Shown: piece by piece, positions 38,582 to 47,262 of the stretch | How the letters are laid out: every line of letters starts with the position of its first letter | Numbering within the stretch: the first letter of the stretch is position 1 | Assembly (NCBI RefSeq): GCF_020991005.1 | Contig: NZ_JAJLLW010000007.1 | Coordinates: forward strand, 62,001 to 126,000 | Length of the DNA stretch: 64,000 nucleotides | Origin: Halomonas sp. CUBES01 | GTDB lineage: Bacteria > Pseudomonadota > Gammaproteobacteria > Pseudomonadales > Halomonadaceae | Direction of reading: 5' to 3' | Program-made: the position numbers and the translations under genes | Notes under the pieces: model-generated | What the model saw: only the letters and a program-made list of their open reading frames with translations | Databases searched by the model: none | What the model was told of the DNA's origin: nothing

Positions 38582-39553
38582 ATGTTTCGCCAATTGAGCC
38601 TGCCGCTCGTGTTATTGGCCCTGCTGGCGCTGGCCGCCGTCTGCATGGCCATGATGGTGGGTAGCGCCTCGCTGTCGGTGGGCGATGTGTGGGCGGTCGT
38701 GCGTGGTGAAGGCGAAGGCCTGGCGCGCACCATGGTGCTCGACCTGCGCCTGCCCCGGGCGCTCTCGGCGTTTGCCGTAGGCGGTTTGCTGGCGGTAGCC
38801 GGTGCGCTGATGCAGGTGCTGCTGCGTAATCCCTTGGCGGATCCCTACGTGCTGGGGCTCTCAGGTGGTGCCTCGATTGGCGCGCTGGGGGCAATGCTTG
38901 CGGGCGTCGGCGGTGTGTTGATGTCTGGTTCGGCGTTTGCCGGGGCGCTTTTCTCGACCTTTCTGGTGTTTGGCCTTGCCCACGGTCGCGGCGGCTGGAC
39001 GCCTTCGCGGCTGCTGTTGACCGGCGTGGTGATCGCGGCGGGGTGGGGCGCGGTGATTACGCTGATGTTGGCGCTGAGCCCCGCCGAACGCCTACCGGGG
39101 ATGCTCTACTGGCTGATGGGCGATCTATCTTACGCGCGCACGCCCTGGCCGCCGCTGCTGCTGCTGGTCGCGATCTGCCTGGCGCTGGTGCCACTCGGCC
39201 GTAACCTGAACGTGCTTGCCCGTGGCCCTCAACAGGCAGCCGCGCTGGGGGTCGACGTGCGTCCGCTGGAATGGGGTATTTATGTACTGGCCAGCGTGCT
39301 GACCGCCGCCGCCGTGACCACCGCCGGCAGCATCGGGTTTGTCGGCCTGGTGATTCCCCATATGCTGCGTTTGCTGCTGGGCAACGACCAGCGGCTGATC
39401 CTGCCCGCCTGTGCGCTGGCGGGGGGCACGCTGCTGGTGCTCGCCGATACTCTGGCGCGTACGATTATCGCCCCCGAACAGCTGCCGGTAGGCGTGATTA
39501 CCGCGCTGCTTGGCGTACCGACCTTCCTGTTGCTGCTTTACCGGAGCCGCTGA
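38582..39553 (+). CDS. btuC: cobalamin ABC transporter permease BtuC
   Basis: 323-residue FecCD/BtuC-family permease with about ten hydrophobic segments. LRLPRALSAFAVGGLLAVAGALMQ, LRNPLADPYVLGLSGGASIGA, GSIGFVGLVIPHMLRLLLG and PEQLPVGVITALLGVPTFLLLL are the standard blocks. ATG at 38582 follows AGGG; a GTG at 38576 is possible. It overlaps btuD as TGATG. Confidence 0.93.
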   Translation: MFRQLSLPLVLLALLALAAVCMAMMVGSASLSVGDVWAVVRGEGEGLARTMVLDLRLPRALSAFAVGGLLAVAGALMQVLLRNPLADPYVLGLSGGASIGALGAMLAGVGGVLMSGSAFAGALFSTFLVFGLAHGRGGWTPSRLLLTGVVIAAGWGAVITLMLALSPAERLPGMLYWLMGDLSYARTPWPPLLLLVAICLALVPLGRNLNVLARGPQQAAALGVDVRPLEWGIYVLASVLTAAAVTTAGSIGFVGLVIPHMLRLLLGNDQRLILPACALAGGTLLVLADTLARTIIAPEQLPVGVITALLGVPTFLLLLYRSR

Positions 39554-40323
39554 TGAGTCGTCTGGCCACCCAAGACCTGATCATCGACGTGCCCGGTCGC
39601 GAGGGCGGCACCCCGCTTAATTTTACCGTTGAGCCGGGCCAGAGCTGGGGCGTGTTGGGCCCCAACGGGGCCGGGAAGACAACGCTGCTGCACACCCTGG
39701 CCGGGCTCAAGCCGCCGCGTTCGGGGCTCATCGCGCTTGCCGATAATCCACTGGCGTCGCTGCGCCGTCGACACATAGCCCAGGCGCTTGGTGTGGTATT
39801 TCAGGACCGCCAGGACGGCTTTCCCGCTACGGTGCTGGAGACCGCGCTGATTGGTCGCCACCCTTATCTATCACCCTGGCAGATGGAAGGCGCCGATGAC
39901 GTCGCCCGCGCCGAACGCGCGCTCGAGCGTCTCGATGTGGCGCACCTGCGCGACCGCCTGGTGAATACACTATCCGGCGGCGAGCGTCAGCGGGTGGCGA
40001 TTGCCACGGTAGTGACCCAGGGGCCGGCCATTTGGCTTGCCGACGAGCCGACCAACCATCTCGACCTGCATCACCAAAGCGCCGTCATGGCACTGATGGC
40101 GGAACAGGCGAGGGAAGGGCAGGCGGTGATGATGTGCCTACACGACCTCAACCTGGCCGCCCGCTGGTGCGACCATATCCTGTTGCTGTACCCCAATGGC
40201 GATGCCTGCTGGGGACCCAGAGAGAACATGCTTGTGCCCAGCGCCCTGGAAAGCCTCTATCAACAGCGGCTGGCGGTCGTCGATGTCGAGGGCGCACCGG
40301 TGTTTGTGCCGGTAAAAGGGTAA
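39553..40323 (+). CDS. btuD: cobalamin ABC transporter ATPase BtuD
   Basis: 256 residues. Walker A GPNGAGKTT, signature LSGGERQRVAIA, Walker B AIWLADEPTNHLDL, H-loop CLHDLNLAARW. FQDRQDGFPATVLETALIGRHPYLSPW resembles FecE/BtuD proteins. The ATG overlaps the btuC stop; an open frame back to 39271 lies inside btuC and is not used. Powers BtuC. Last gene before a convergent ABC operon. Confidence 0.93.
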   Translation: MSRLATQDLIIDVPGREGGTPLNFTVEPGQSWGVLGPNGAGKTTLLHTLAGLKPPRSGLIALADNPLASLRRRHIAQALGVVFQDRQDGFPATVLETALIGRHPYLSPWQMEGADDVARAERALERLDVAHLRDRLVNTLSGGERQRVAIATVVTQGPAIWLADEPTNHLDLHHQSAVMALMAEQAREGQAVMMCLHDLNLAARWCDHILLLYPNGDACWGPRENMLVPSALESLYQQRLAVVDVEGAPVFVPVKG

Positions 40324-40342
40324 GCCGTCAGGCTCTCAGGGG

Positions 40343-41107
40343 TTAAACTGAGTTGCGAAAACGCATGATCTGCTTGCCATCCACCGGGTCATCGATCACA
40401 TGGGCGTGCACCCCGAAGGTCTGCTGGAGCCTGGCGGCGGTGAGCACTTCCTGGGGCAGGCCACTGTCGATCAGGCGGCCGTTATCCATCACGCCGATAC
40501 GATCACACTCCATGGCGTGATTAAGATCATGCAGTGAGATCACCACCGTGATGGGCAGTTGCCGAACCAGTTCAAGAATCGACAGCTGGTGGCGAATATC
40601 CAGGTGGTTGGTGGGTTCATCTAGCAGCAGAATTTTAGGCTGCTGGGCAAGCGCCCGGGCAATGTGCACGCGCTGGCGCTCACCGCCCGATAGGGTATGC
40701 CAAAGGCGATCCGCCATGTGCGCCATATCGACGTCGCGCAGCGCCTGCGCCACGATGGCGTCGTCTTCCTTCGACCAGGGGCTCAACGCGGAAAGGAAGG
40801 GGGTGCGGCCCAGCGAGACCACCTGACGCACGGTAATACGGTCGGTGGTATCGGCCTGCTGTTCCACCAAGGCGACGTATTGTGCGATAGCACGTTGCTT
40901 GAGCGTGTGCAGGGGCTGGCTATCCATCAACACCCGTCCTGCTTTGGGCTTGTTCAATCCCGCCAACAGACGCAGCAGGGAGGTTTTCCCCGAGCCGTTA
41001 GGCCCCACCAGGCCAAAGGTCTGGCCGGGCTCGACGGTGAGATTGACGTCAGTCAGCAGTGGCGTGCCGTGAACTGACCAGGCCAGCTTTTCAGCCGATA
41101 AGCGCAT
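40343..41107 (-). CDS. FecE-like ABC transporter ATPase
   Basis: 254-residue ATPase: Walker A GPNGSGKTS, signature LSGGERQRVHIA, Walker B KILLLDEPTNHLDI, H-loop VISLHDLNHAM. Third gene of a minus-strand binding protein-permease-ATPase operon. Family members carry ferric siderophores, haem or cobalamin; a Zur-like box upstream of the operon suggests zinc (or a zinc-responsive metal chelate) here. Confidence 0.88.
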   Translation of the reverse strand: MRLSAEKLAWSVHGTPLLTDVNLTVEPGQTFGLVGPNGSGKTSLLRLLAGLNKPKAGRVLMDSQPLHTLKQRAIAQYVALVEQQADTTDRITVRQVVSLGRTPFLSALSPWSKEDDAIVAQALRDVDMAHMADRLWHTLSGGERQRVHIARALAQQPKILLLDEPTNHLDIRHQLSILELVRQLPITVVISLHDLNHAMECDRIGVMDNGRLIDSGLPQEVLTAARLQQTFGVHAHVIDDPVDGKQIMRFRNSV

Positions 41108-42171
41108 CAGGACCTCTTGCCGCGAACCAGGATCAGCGCAAACGCGGGCGCGCCGATCAGCGAGGTAATTACCCCGATGGGGAGTACCTGGCCGGAGACC
41201 AGCACTCGGGAAAGAATATCCGAGCCGATCAAGAACACCGCGCCGGCCAGCGCCGTCGCCGGCACCAGCCGGGTGTGACGGCTACCCACGATAAAACGCA
41301 TGGCGTGGGGGATTACCAGACCGACGAAGCCGATGGCCCCCACGATAGACACCATCACCGCCGTGACCAGTGCCATGGCGATAATCAGTATCCCGCGCAC
41401 CGGGCGCACCGCGATACCCATGGAGGCGGCGCTGTCGGCGCCGAAGGTAAACGCATCCAGGGAGCGCCGATGCCACAGGCAAACCAGTAGCCCGAAGAGT
41501 GCGGCAGGCACCGCCAAGGTCGCATCGGCCCAGCGCACGCCGGAAAGATTGCCCATCAGCCAGAACATGATGCCCCGGGCCTGCTCGGCGCTCGCCGACT
41601 TGGTAATGATAAACGCGGTCAGCGCATTGAACAGCTGTGAGCCTGCGATGCCTGCCAGAATAATCGCCCCCGCTGCCTGAACGCCGCGGCCACCACCGAC
41701 GCCACTGTTGGCCGCATGGGCGAGCATCACCACGATACCAAAGGCGAGAAGGGCACCCACAAATGCACCCAGGGAGAGCGAAAGCGCCCCCGCGCCAATG
41801 CCAGCGACGGCAACGGCCACCGCGCCGGTAGAGGCCCCAGCGGAAATGCCCATCAAGTAGGGGTCGGCCAAGGGGTTGCGCAGCAGCGCCTGAAGCACGA
41901 CCCCTGCAAGCGCCAGGCTAGTACCACAACAGGCAGCGACGACGGCGCGGCTAAGCCGGTAGTTCCAGATAATGCCTGCATCGATCCGGTCAACCGCATA
42001 ATCAGCGCCCAGTAGCTGATTGGCGAGCACTTTGAGAATGGTATCAACGGGAATCGGTGTCTCGCCGATGGCGGTGCCCGCGATCAGCGCCGCCACGAGC
42101 ACCAGCGGCGTGATCCATAACCAGCGCAGTGCAAAACCTGCCGTAGATCGCCGCGTTAACGCAATGCTCAT
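41107..42171 (-). CDS. FecCD/BtuC-family ABC transporter permease
   Basis: 354-residue permease with about ten membrane segments. LSRAVVAACCGTSLALAGVVLQALLRNPLADPYLMGIS, IGFVGLVIPHAMRFIVG and VLPIGVITSLIGAPAFALIL are family blocks. Its ATG overlaps the binding-protein stop (4 nt) and its stop meets the ATPase start, so all three are coupled. Confidence 0.9.
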   Translation of the reverse strand: MSIALTRRSTAGFALRWLWITPLVLVAALIAGTAIGETPIPVDTILKVLANQLLGADYAVDRIDAGIIWNYRLSRAVVAACCGTSLALAGVVLQALLRNPLADPYLMGISAGASTGAVAVAVAGIGAGALSLSLGAFVGALLAFGIVVMLAHAANSGVGGGRGVQAAGAIILAGIAGSQLFNALTAFIITKSASAEQARGIMFWLMGNLSGVRWADATLAVPAALFGLLVCLWHRRSLDAFTFGADSAASMGIAVRPVRGILIIAMALVTAVMVSIVGAIGFVGLVIPHAMRFIVGSRHTRLVPATALAGAVFLIGSDILSRVLVSGQVLPIGVITSLIGAPAFALILVRGKRS

Positions 42172-43184
42172 TCTTCAAATGCCATTGTCGCTAGCGCCTC
42201 GGCCAGTGTTTCAAGGCCGTAAATAGTGCGCATCGTGGCGCTCATGGCGTGGGCATCCATCTCTATGATGTGGTCGTTTTTAACCGCCGTCATTTCGCGG
42301 GTGACCGGGTCACTGCGCAGAAACTCACGCTTGGCTTCAATATCGTCGGCGGGGAAGCGGCGGCGATCCATTCTGGCGATCACGAGCACATCGGGGTCAG
42401 CCCTGGCGATGCTCTCCCAGCCCACCGTGGGCCACTCCTCATCGGACTCGATCACATTGCGAATGCCGAGCTTGTCCATCATATAGCCCGGTGCGCCGAG
42501 TTGACCCGCCACGAAAGGGCTAACCCCCAGGTCTGTCGATGAGAACCAGAATGCCGCGGATAAATCGTCCGGTAAGTCCAGGCTGTTCGCTAGTGCTATT
42601 GCGCGCTCTTCGCGGTCGATGAGGTCGGCTACCAGGGTCTCGCCAGCGTCTTGCACATCATATATCTGGGCTAGTTCGGTGATCCCTTTATAGACCGAAT
42701 CTGTAGAGAAAGCGGCCGTGCGGGTGCCATCGCCGCCGGTAGAGTTATCCTTGGTGTCGCAATCGGCGGGTATGATGTAAGTGTTGATGCCCAGTTCATG
42801 AAACTGCTCACGGGTGGCGACACTGCCGGTGGGGCCTACGTGCCATTCATACTGCACCGCCACCAGATCCGGCCGTTTATTGACCACGGCTTCAAAGCTC
42901 GGGTCGTCGTCAGCAATCCGCTCGGTCGCTTCATTGGCCTCAGCAAACGGTGGTAAGACCGGGTTGAACCAGACCGACGTGCCGGTAACTCGATCAGCGA
43001 GCCCCAGCGAATAGAGGATTTCCGTGGCCGATTGACCCACCGTCACCGTTCGCTCGGGTGCCGACGCGATGCTTATTTCCATGCCGCAGTTGGTTAAGCT
43101 CAAGGGGTAGTCGGTGGCATCGGCCATCGCATTAGCGGCGGGCAGAAGGGTTGCTGCGGTCAGCAGGTAAGGGGCGGTCTTCAT
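42168..43184 (-). CDS. FecB/BtuF-like periplasmic binding protein
   Basis: 338 residues. Signal peptide MKTAPYLLTAATLLPAANAMA, then a helical-backbone binding fold: TVTVGQSATEILYSLGLADRV, VNKRPDLVAVQYEW, GWESIARADPDVLVIARMD. A CDTKDNSTGGDG loop is unusual. Ligand unknown. Adjacent to B12 genes but not under the riboswitch; a Zur-like palindrome lies about 48 nt upstream. Pseudomonas aeruginosa has a comparable FecBCD-like set near its cob genes reported to be Zur-controlled (recalled, not checked). Confidence 0.85.
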   Translation of the reverse strand: MKTAPYLLTAATLLPAANAMADATDYPLSLTNCGMEISIASAPERTVTVGQSATEILYSLGLADRVTGTSVWFNPVLPPFAEANEATERIADDDPSFEAVVNKRPDLVAVQYEWHVGPTGSVATREQFHELGINTYIIPADCDTKDNSTGGDGTRTAAFSTDSVYKGITELAQIYDVQDAGETLVADLIDREERAIALANSLDLPDDLSAAFWFSSTDLGVSPFVAGQLGAPGYMMDKLGIRNVIESDEEWPTVGWESIARADPDVLVIARMDRRRFPADDIEAKREFLRSDPVTREMTAVKNDHIIEMDAHAMSATMRTIYGLETLAEALATMAFEE

Positions 43185-43231
43185 GTCTGGCTTCCGTCAA
43201 CGGATCGGATGACGCTCGAGAGCGCCTCTTT

Positions 43232-43254
43232 AAAATGTTATGTTATAACATTTT
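43232..43254. promoter_or_regulatory. Zur-box-like operator
   Basis: 10-bp inverted repeat AAAATGTTAT / ATAACATTTT separated by GTT. It agrees with the proteobacterial Zur consensus (GAAATGTTAT, 3-nt centre, ATAACATTTC) at all but the outermost base of each arm and the variable centre. It lies 48 nt upstream of the minus-strand binding protein and about 258 nt before the plus-strand chelatase, so the ABC operon is the likely target. The rest of 43185-43511 shows no riboswitch and no convincing promoter for the cob operon. Confidence 0.75.
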
Positions 43255-43511
43255 GTATTAGGTGCTTGTCAAAGAATAGCCGTATCTTACCTTATGGTCA
43301 TCGGGCCTGTCTCTTGGCTGCGGGCTGGGTGCCAAGCTGGCTTCGTCGCCCTGCCTTCCTCTATACTTCCCCCTCATATTTATCCACGTTTCCATGAATG
43401 GTTTTGTTATTTACCTGTCAGCCATCATGAATCAGACTCAAGCCCGGTGGTCTTCGCATCGGTCAACCAGGGTTGGCCGGTGGGCAGGCTTGCCTAGCAC
43501 GGGAGATGCAG

Positions 43512-45302
43512 GTGAGTGAGTTTCCGTTTGCGGCGGTGGTCGGTCAGGAACCGCTGAAAACTGCCTTGCTGCTGAACGCCATTAACCCCCGGATTGGCGG
43601 TGTGTTGATCAGCGGCCCCCGGGGTAGCGCGAAATCCACCCTGGCGCGGGCGCTGGCCGCCGTTTTGCCCAAGGATGGCAACGGCAGAAAGCCGCCGTTT
43701 GTCACCTTGCCCCTCGGCGCCAGCGAAGATCGCCTGGTGGGAAGCCTCGATCTGAACAAGGTGCTGGCCGAGCGCGAAGCCACTTTTCATGATGGCTTGC
43801 TCGCCAAGGCCCACGGCGGGGTGCTATACGTGGACGAGGTCAATCTGCTGCCGGATATGCTGGTGGATCTGCTGCTTGATGTGGCCGCTAGCGGGGTCAA
43901 CGTGGTCGAGCGCGATGGCATCAGCCACTCCCACCCGGCACGCTTCAGCCTGATCGGCACCATGAACCCGGATGAGGGCGAACTGCGCCCACAGTTACTC
44001 GACCGTTTCGGCCTCTGCCTCGAGCAGGCGGGGGCCATGAGCATCGACGAGCGCATTGCCATCGTCCAGCAGCGCGACGCCTTTGACCGCGACCCCGAGG
44101 CCTATAAAGCGCAGTTTGCGGCCGAGCAGGCCGCGCTGATGCAGCAGCTGGAAGACGCCCAGCAGGCGCTGGCAACGGTGACGACCGAAAGCTGGGTCTA
44201 CGCGACGATTGCCCAGCGCTGCGAAGCCGCAGGCGTTGAAGGTCTGCGGGCGGACGTTACCTGGCACCGGGCGGCCCAGGCCCATGCGGCCTGGCGCGGT
44301 GCGGCGAGCGTTAGTCAGGCAGATATCGATACGGTTGAACCCTGGGTGCTGGCTCATCGGCGGACGCGTTCATCAGACGCGGGTTCAGACGCCGAGCCTC
44401 CCGAGCAAAGCCGGGGTTCCTCAAGCCCGCCACCTTCCACACTGCCTGATCGGTCGTCGGGCGGCGGCGAAGAACATCGCAATAGCGCTGGCCCGTCAGA
44501 CTCTCAAAACGGCGGGTCAGGCCAGTGGGGCGCCATGCCGCCCCAGGCTCAGCAGGTGATAAGCGCCCCTGCGTTGCCCTGGCCGGACGCGCCTTCGAGC
44601 AAGGCTTCAAAACGGGCCGCCAGCAGCGCCGAATCACCGGCGACGTCGGGCAGCGGCCAAACGCAAGGGCGTGGCCGCTCTCAGGTAGAGACCTCGCGGC
44701 TGGACGGATTCGCGACGCTGATCGCCAATCGTGGCCAGTGGCCCTGGCAGCAGCTAAAGATGCGCAAGTCCCGCGCCGGGCAGGCGACGGCACACCTAGT
44801 GCTGCTGGACACCTCCGGTTCCACCCTGGGACAACGCCTGCTGGGCCAGGCAAAGGGGCTGGTCGAATCGCTGGTCAGCCAAGCCTACGCCGCGCGGGAG
44901 CAGGTGGCGGTGCTGGGGTTTGGCAACGGCGGTGTCGTGCCGATACTCTCCCGTCGCCGAGCGCCCAAAAACGCGAGAGGCACGCTTGAGGCGGCCAAAG
45001 GCGGTGGCGGCACCCCGCTGCGGGAAGCGATTATTGAAGCCAAGCGGCTGATCCGCCAGTGGCAGCGCCGCGAGCCCGGTCTGAAGGTGCGCACCTATCT
45101 GATTACCGATGGCCGCACCCGGGAAACCGTTGACGATCTCGCCCCGCTGGACGACTGCCTGCTGATCGATACCGAACAGTCCAAAGTCAAGCGCGGGCAG
45201 GGCGCACGCATCGCCCAGCAGCTGGGCGCGCGTTACTGGCCGGCTTCGTTTGGCAGACCCTCTATGGCAGTCTCTGAACATCAACCTGGGAACTTCTCAT
45301 GA
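43512..45302 (+). CDS. magnesium-chelatase-like (ChlI-ChlD fused) subunit, putative cobaltochelatase partner
   Basis: 596-residue fusion. N-terminal AAA+ ATPase of the ChlI/BchI type (Walker A GPRGSAKST, Walker B GVLYVDEVNLLPD, then IGTMNPDEGELRPQLLDRFG). A low-complexity Ser/Pro/Gly/Gln linker follows (about 290-400). The C-terminal VWA domain carries the MIDAS motif LLDTSGSTLGQ. With CobN it would form a three-part ATP-dependent cobaltochelatase in place of CobS/CobT. GTG at 43512 is chosen since GGGAG lies 6 nt upstream; the ATG at 43506 directly abuts it. First gene of the cob operon. Confidence 0.88.
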   Translation: MSEFPFAAVVGQEPLKTALLLNAINPRIGGVLISGPRGSAKSTLARALAAVLPKDGNGRKPPFVTLPLGASEDRLVGSLDLNKVLAEREATFHDGLLAKAHGGVLYVDEVNLLPDMLVDLLLDVAASGVNVVERDGISHSHPARFSLIGTMNPDEGELRPQLLDRFGLCLEQAGAMSIDERIAIVQQRDAFDRDPEAYKAQFAAEQAALMQQLEDAQQALATVTTESWVYATIAQRCEAAGVEGLRADVTWHRAAQAHAAWRGAASVSQADIDTVEPWVLAHRRTRSSDAGSDAEPPEQSRGSSSPPPSTLPDRSSGGGEEHRNSAGPSDSQNGGSGQWGAMPPQAQQVISAPALPWPDAPSSKASKRAASSAESPATSGSGQTQGRGRSQVETSRLDGFATLIANRGQWPWQQLKMRKSRAGQATAHLVLLDTSGSTLGQRLLGQAKGLVESLVSQAYAAREQVAVLGFGNGGVVPILSRRRAPKNARGTLEAAKGGGGTPLREAIIEAKRLIRQWQRREPGLKVRTYLITDGRTRETVDDLAPLDDCLLIDTEQSKVKRGQGARIAQQLGARYWPASFGRPSMAVSEHQPGNFS

Positions 45303-45892
45303 GCGACGCAAGCCATTTAGATCGCATGCAGCGCAAAAAAGACGTGGTCGATGAGCGCATCAGCCGCGCCACGGAAGAGCGCGGCGTGCTGATTCTGCTC
45401 AAAGGCAACGGCAAGGGCAAAAGCAGCTCTGCTTTCGGCACCATGGTGCGCTCATTGGGGCACGGCCAGCAGTGCGCGGTGATCCAGTTCATCAAAGGCC
45501 GCCGCGAAACCGGCGAGTACCTGTTCTTTCGCGATCATCCCAAGCTTGACTGGCACATCATGGGCCACGGCTTTACCTGGGAAACCCAGAACCGTGAGCG
45601 GGACATTGAGGCCGCCGAAGCTGCCTGGGCAGTCGCCAAAGGACTGCTGGAGAACCCCGCCTATCATATGATCGTGCTGGACGAGATGAGCTATATGTTC
45701 AAGTACGGCTATCTTGACCCTGAGCCGGTGGTGGAAGCGCTTAAGCGCCGCCCGGCGCACCAGAACGTCATCATTACCGGGCGCACCATGGCCACGCCGC
45801 TGCAGGAAATCGCCGATACCATCAGCGTTGTTCAAGACGAGCGCCACGCCTTTCGCGGCGGCGTCAAAGCACAGGCGGGGATCGAATACTGA
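45299..45892 (+). CDS. cobO: cob(I)yrinic acid a,c-diamide adenosyltransferase
   Basis: 197-residue CobA/CobO/BtuR-family enzyme that adenosylates corrinoids. P-loop LLKGNGKGKSSSAFG, VIQFIKGRRETGEY, IVLDEMSYMFKYGYL and VIITGRTMATPLQEIAD are present. Overlaps the chelatase stop by 4 nt. Confidence 0.95.
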   Translation: MSDASHLDRMQRKKDVVDERISRATEERGVLILLKGNGKGKSSSAFGTMVRSLGHGQQCAVIQFIKGRRETGEYLFFRDHPKLDWHIMGHGFTWETQNRERDIEAAEAAWAVAKGLLENPAYHMIVLDEMSYMFKYGYLDPEPVVEALKRRPAHQNVIITGRTMATPLQEIADTISVVQDERHAFRGGVKAQAGIEY

Positions 45893-47262
45893 TGAGCACA
45901 CCGACCGTTAGCTGCCCCGCGCTATTTATTGCTGCCCCGGCCTCAGGCCAGGGCAAAACCACCGTCACGGCGGGGCTGGCGCGCCTGCTTCGCAATCAGG
46001 GCAAGGTGGTGCGGGTGTTCAAGACCGGCCCGGATTACCTGGACCCGCAGATACTCGCCCAGGCCTCCGGCCAGCCGGTGGATCAGCTGGATCTATGGAT
46101 GGCAGGCGAGGCCTACTGCCGCCAGCGCTTTTATGACGCCGCCTGTGAAGCGGACTTGATCCTGGTGGAAGGCGCCATGGGGCTTTTCGACGGCGAGCCC
46201 TCAAGCGCCGATCTGGCAGCCTTGTTCGATATTCCCCTGGCGGTCGTCATGGATGTAAAAGGCATGGCCCAGACCGCCGCCGCGCTGGTCTCGGGGTTGG
46301 TCGGCTTTCGCGACGACATTCATATCGCCGGGCTGATCGCCAATGCCTGCGGCTCGCAGCGCCACCGCGAGCTGATCGAAGGCGCGCTGCCGCCGACGAT
46401 TCCTCTGCTGGCCGCCATGCCCCGCGACCCCGCGCTGTCGCTCCCCGAGCGCCACCTGGGCCTCGTGCAGGCGGCGGAGATTCGCGAGGATCTTGAAGCC
46501 CGCTTCGAGGCAGGCGCCAAGGCGCTGGAAGCCGCCGGGCTGCTGGATGCGCTTGCGGCGCTTTCACCCGTGACCTTTACCGCCCCCCAGGAACAACTTG
46601 CGGCCGTTAAGCCGTTGCTCGAAGGCCACACCATTGGCGTGGCCCGGGATGCCGCCTTCAGCTTTGTCTATCAGGCCAACCTCGACCTGCTGGAGCAGAT
46701 GGGCGCCACGCTGCGCTTCTTCTCGCCGCTGACGGATAGCCACCTGCCCGAGTGCGACGCCCTCTGGCTGCCGGGGGGCTACCCGGAGCTTCACGCTCAA
46801 ACCCTGGCGGATAACGGCGCCATGCGATCCGCGATTGAGGCTTTCTATAGCGTCGACAAGCCCATCCTGGCCGAGTGCGGCGGGCTGCTGTACTGCCTGG
46901 AAACCCTGGCCGACTACGACGATATCACCCATACCATGCTGGGCCTGCTGCCCGGGCAGGGGGCCATGCGCGGGCGGCGGGGTTGCCAGGGGATGCAAAC
47001 CGCCGAGCTGCCGGAAGGCCCGGTTCGCGGCCACGCGCACCACCGCTCCATGGCAGAAGGCACCCTCGAGCCGATTGGCCACGGCCGCCGCCAGCGGCAC
47101 CCCGCGCCGGGGGAGGCGATTTACCGTCAAAAGCGCCTGACGGCGACCTATTTGCATCTGTTTTTCCCTAACAATCCTGACGCTGTGGCAAGGCTCTTTT
47201 CTGCCAGCCCGGCGTACTGCGAACCGCAACACAGCGAGGCATTTACCCATGCAATTGAATAA
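45892..47262 (+). CDS. cobB: cobyrinic acid a,c-diamide synthase
   Basis: 456-residue CobB/CbiA amidotransferase. N-terminal P-loop APASGQGKTTVTAGLARLLR and TGPDYLDPQ; C-terminal class I glutamine amidotransferase domain with nucleophile Cys in PILAECGGLLYCLE and LPGGYPELHAQ. Amidates the a and c side chains using glutamine. TGATG junction with cobO; overlaps cobW by 14 nt. Confidence 0.95.
   Translation: MSTPTVSCPALFIAAPASGQGKTTVTAGLARLLRNQGKVVRVFKTGPDYLDPQILAQASGQPVDQLDLWMAGEAYCRQRFYDAACEADLILVEGAMGLFDGEPSSADLAALFDIPLAVVMDVKGMAQTAAALVSGLVGFRDDIHIAGLIANACGSQRHRELIEGALPPTIPLLAAMPRDPALSLPERHLGLVQAAEIREDLEARFEAGAKALEAAGLLDALAALSPVTFTAPQEQLAAVKPLLEGHTIGVARDAAFSFVYQANLDLLEQMGATLRFFSPLTDSHLPECDALWLPGGYPELHAQTLADNGAMRSAIEAFYSVDKPILAECGGLLYCLETLADYDDITHTMLGLLPGQGAMRGRRGCQGMQTAELPEGPVRGHAHHRSMAEGTLEPIGHGRRQRHPAPGEAIYRQKRLTATYLHLFFPNNPDAVARLFSASPAYCEPQHSEAFTHAIE

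Noticed and set aside
39271..39552. N-terminal extension of the BtuD reading frame
   Set aside because: It lies wholly inside btuC in another frame and is not BtuD-like; the ATG at 39553 gives the proper start.
43255..43511. Possible riboswitch or leader peptide before the chelatase-cobO operon
   Set aside because: No aptamer core motifs; the short open frames lack Shine-Dalgarno sequences.
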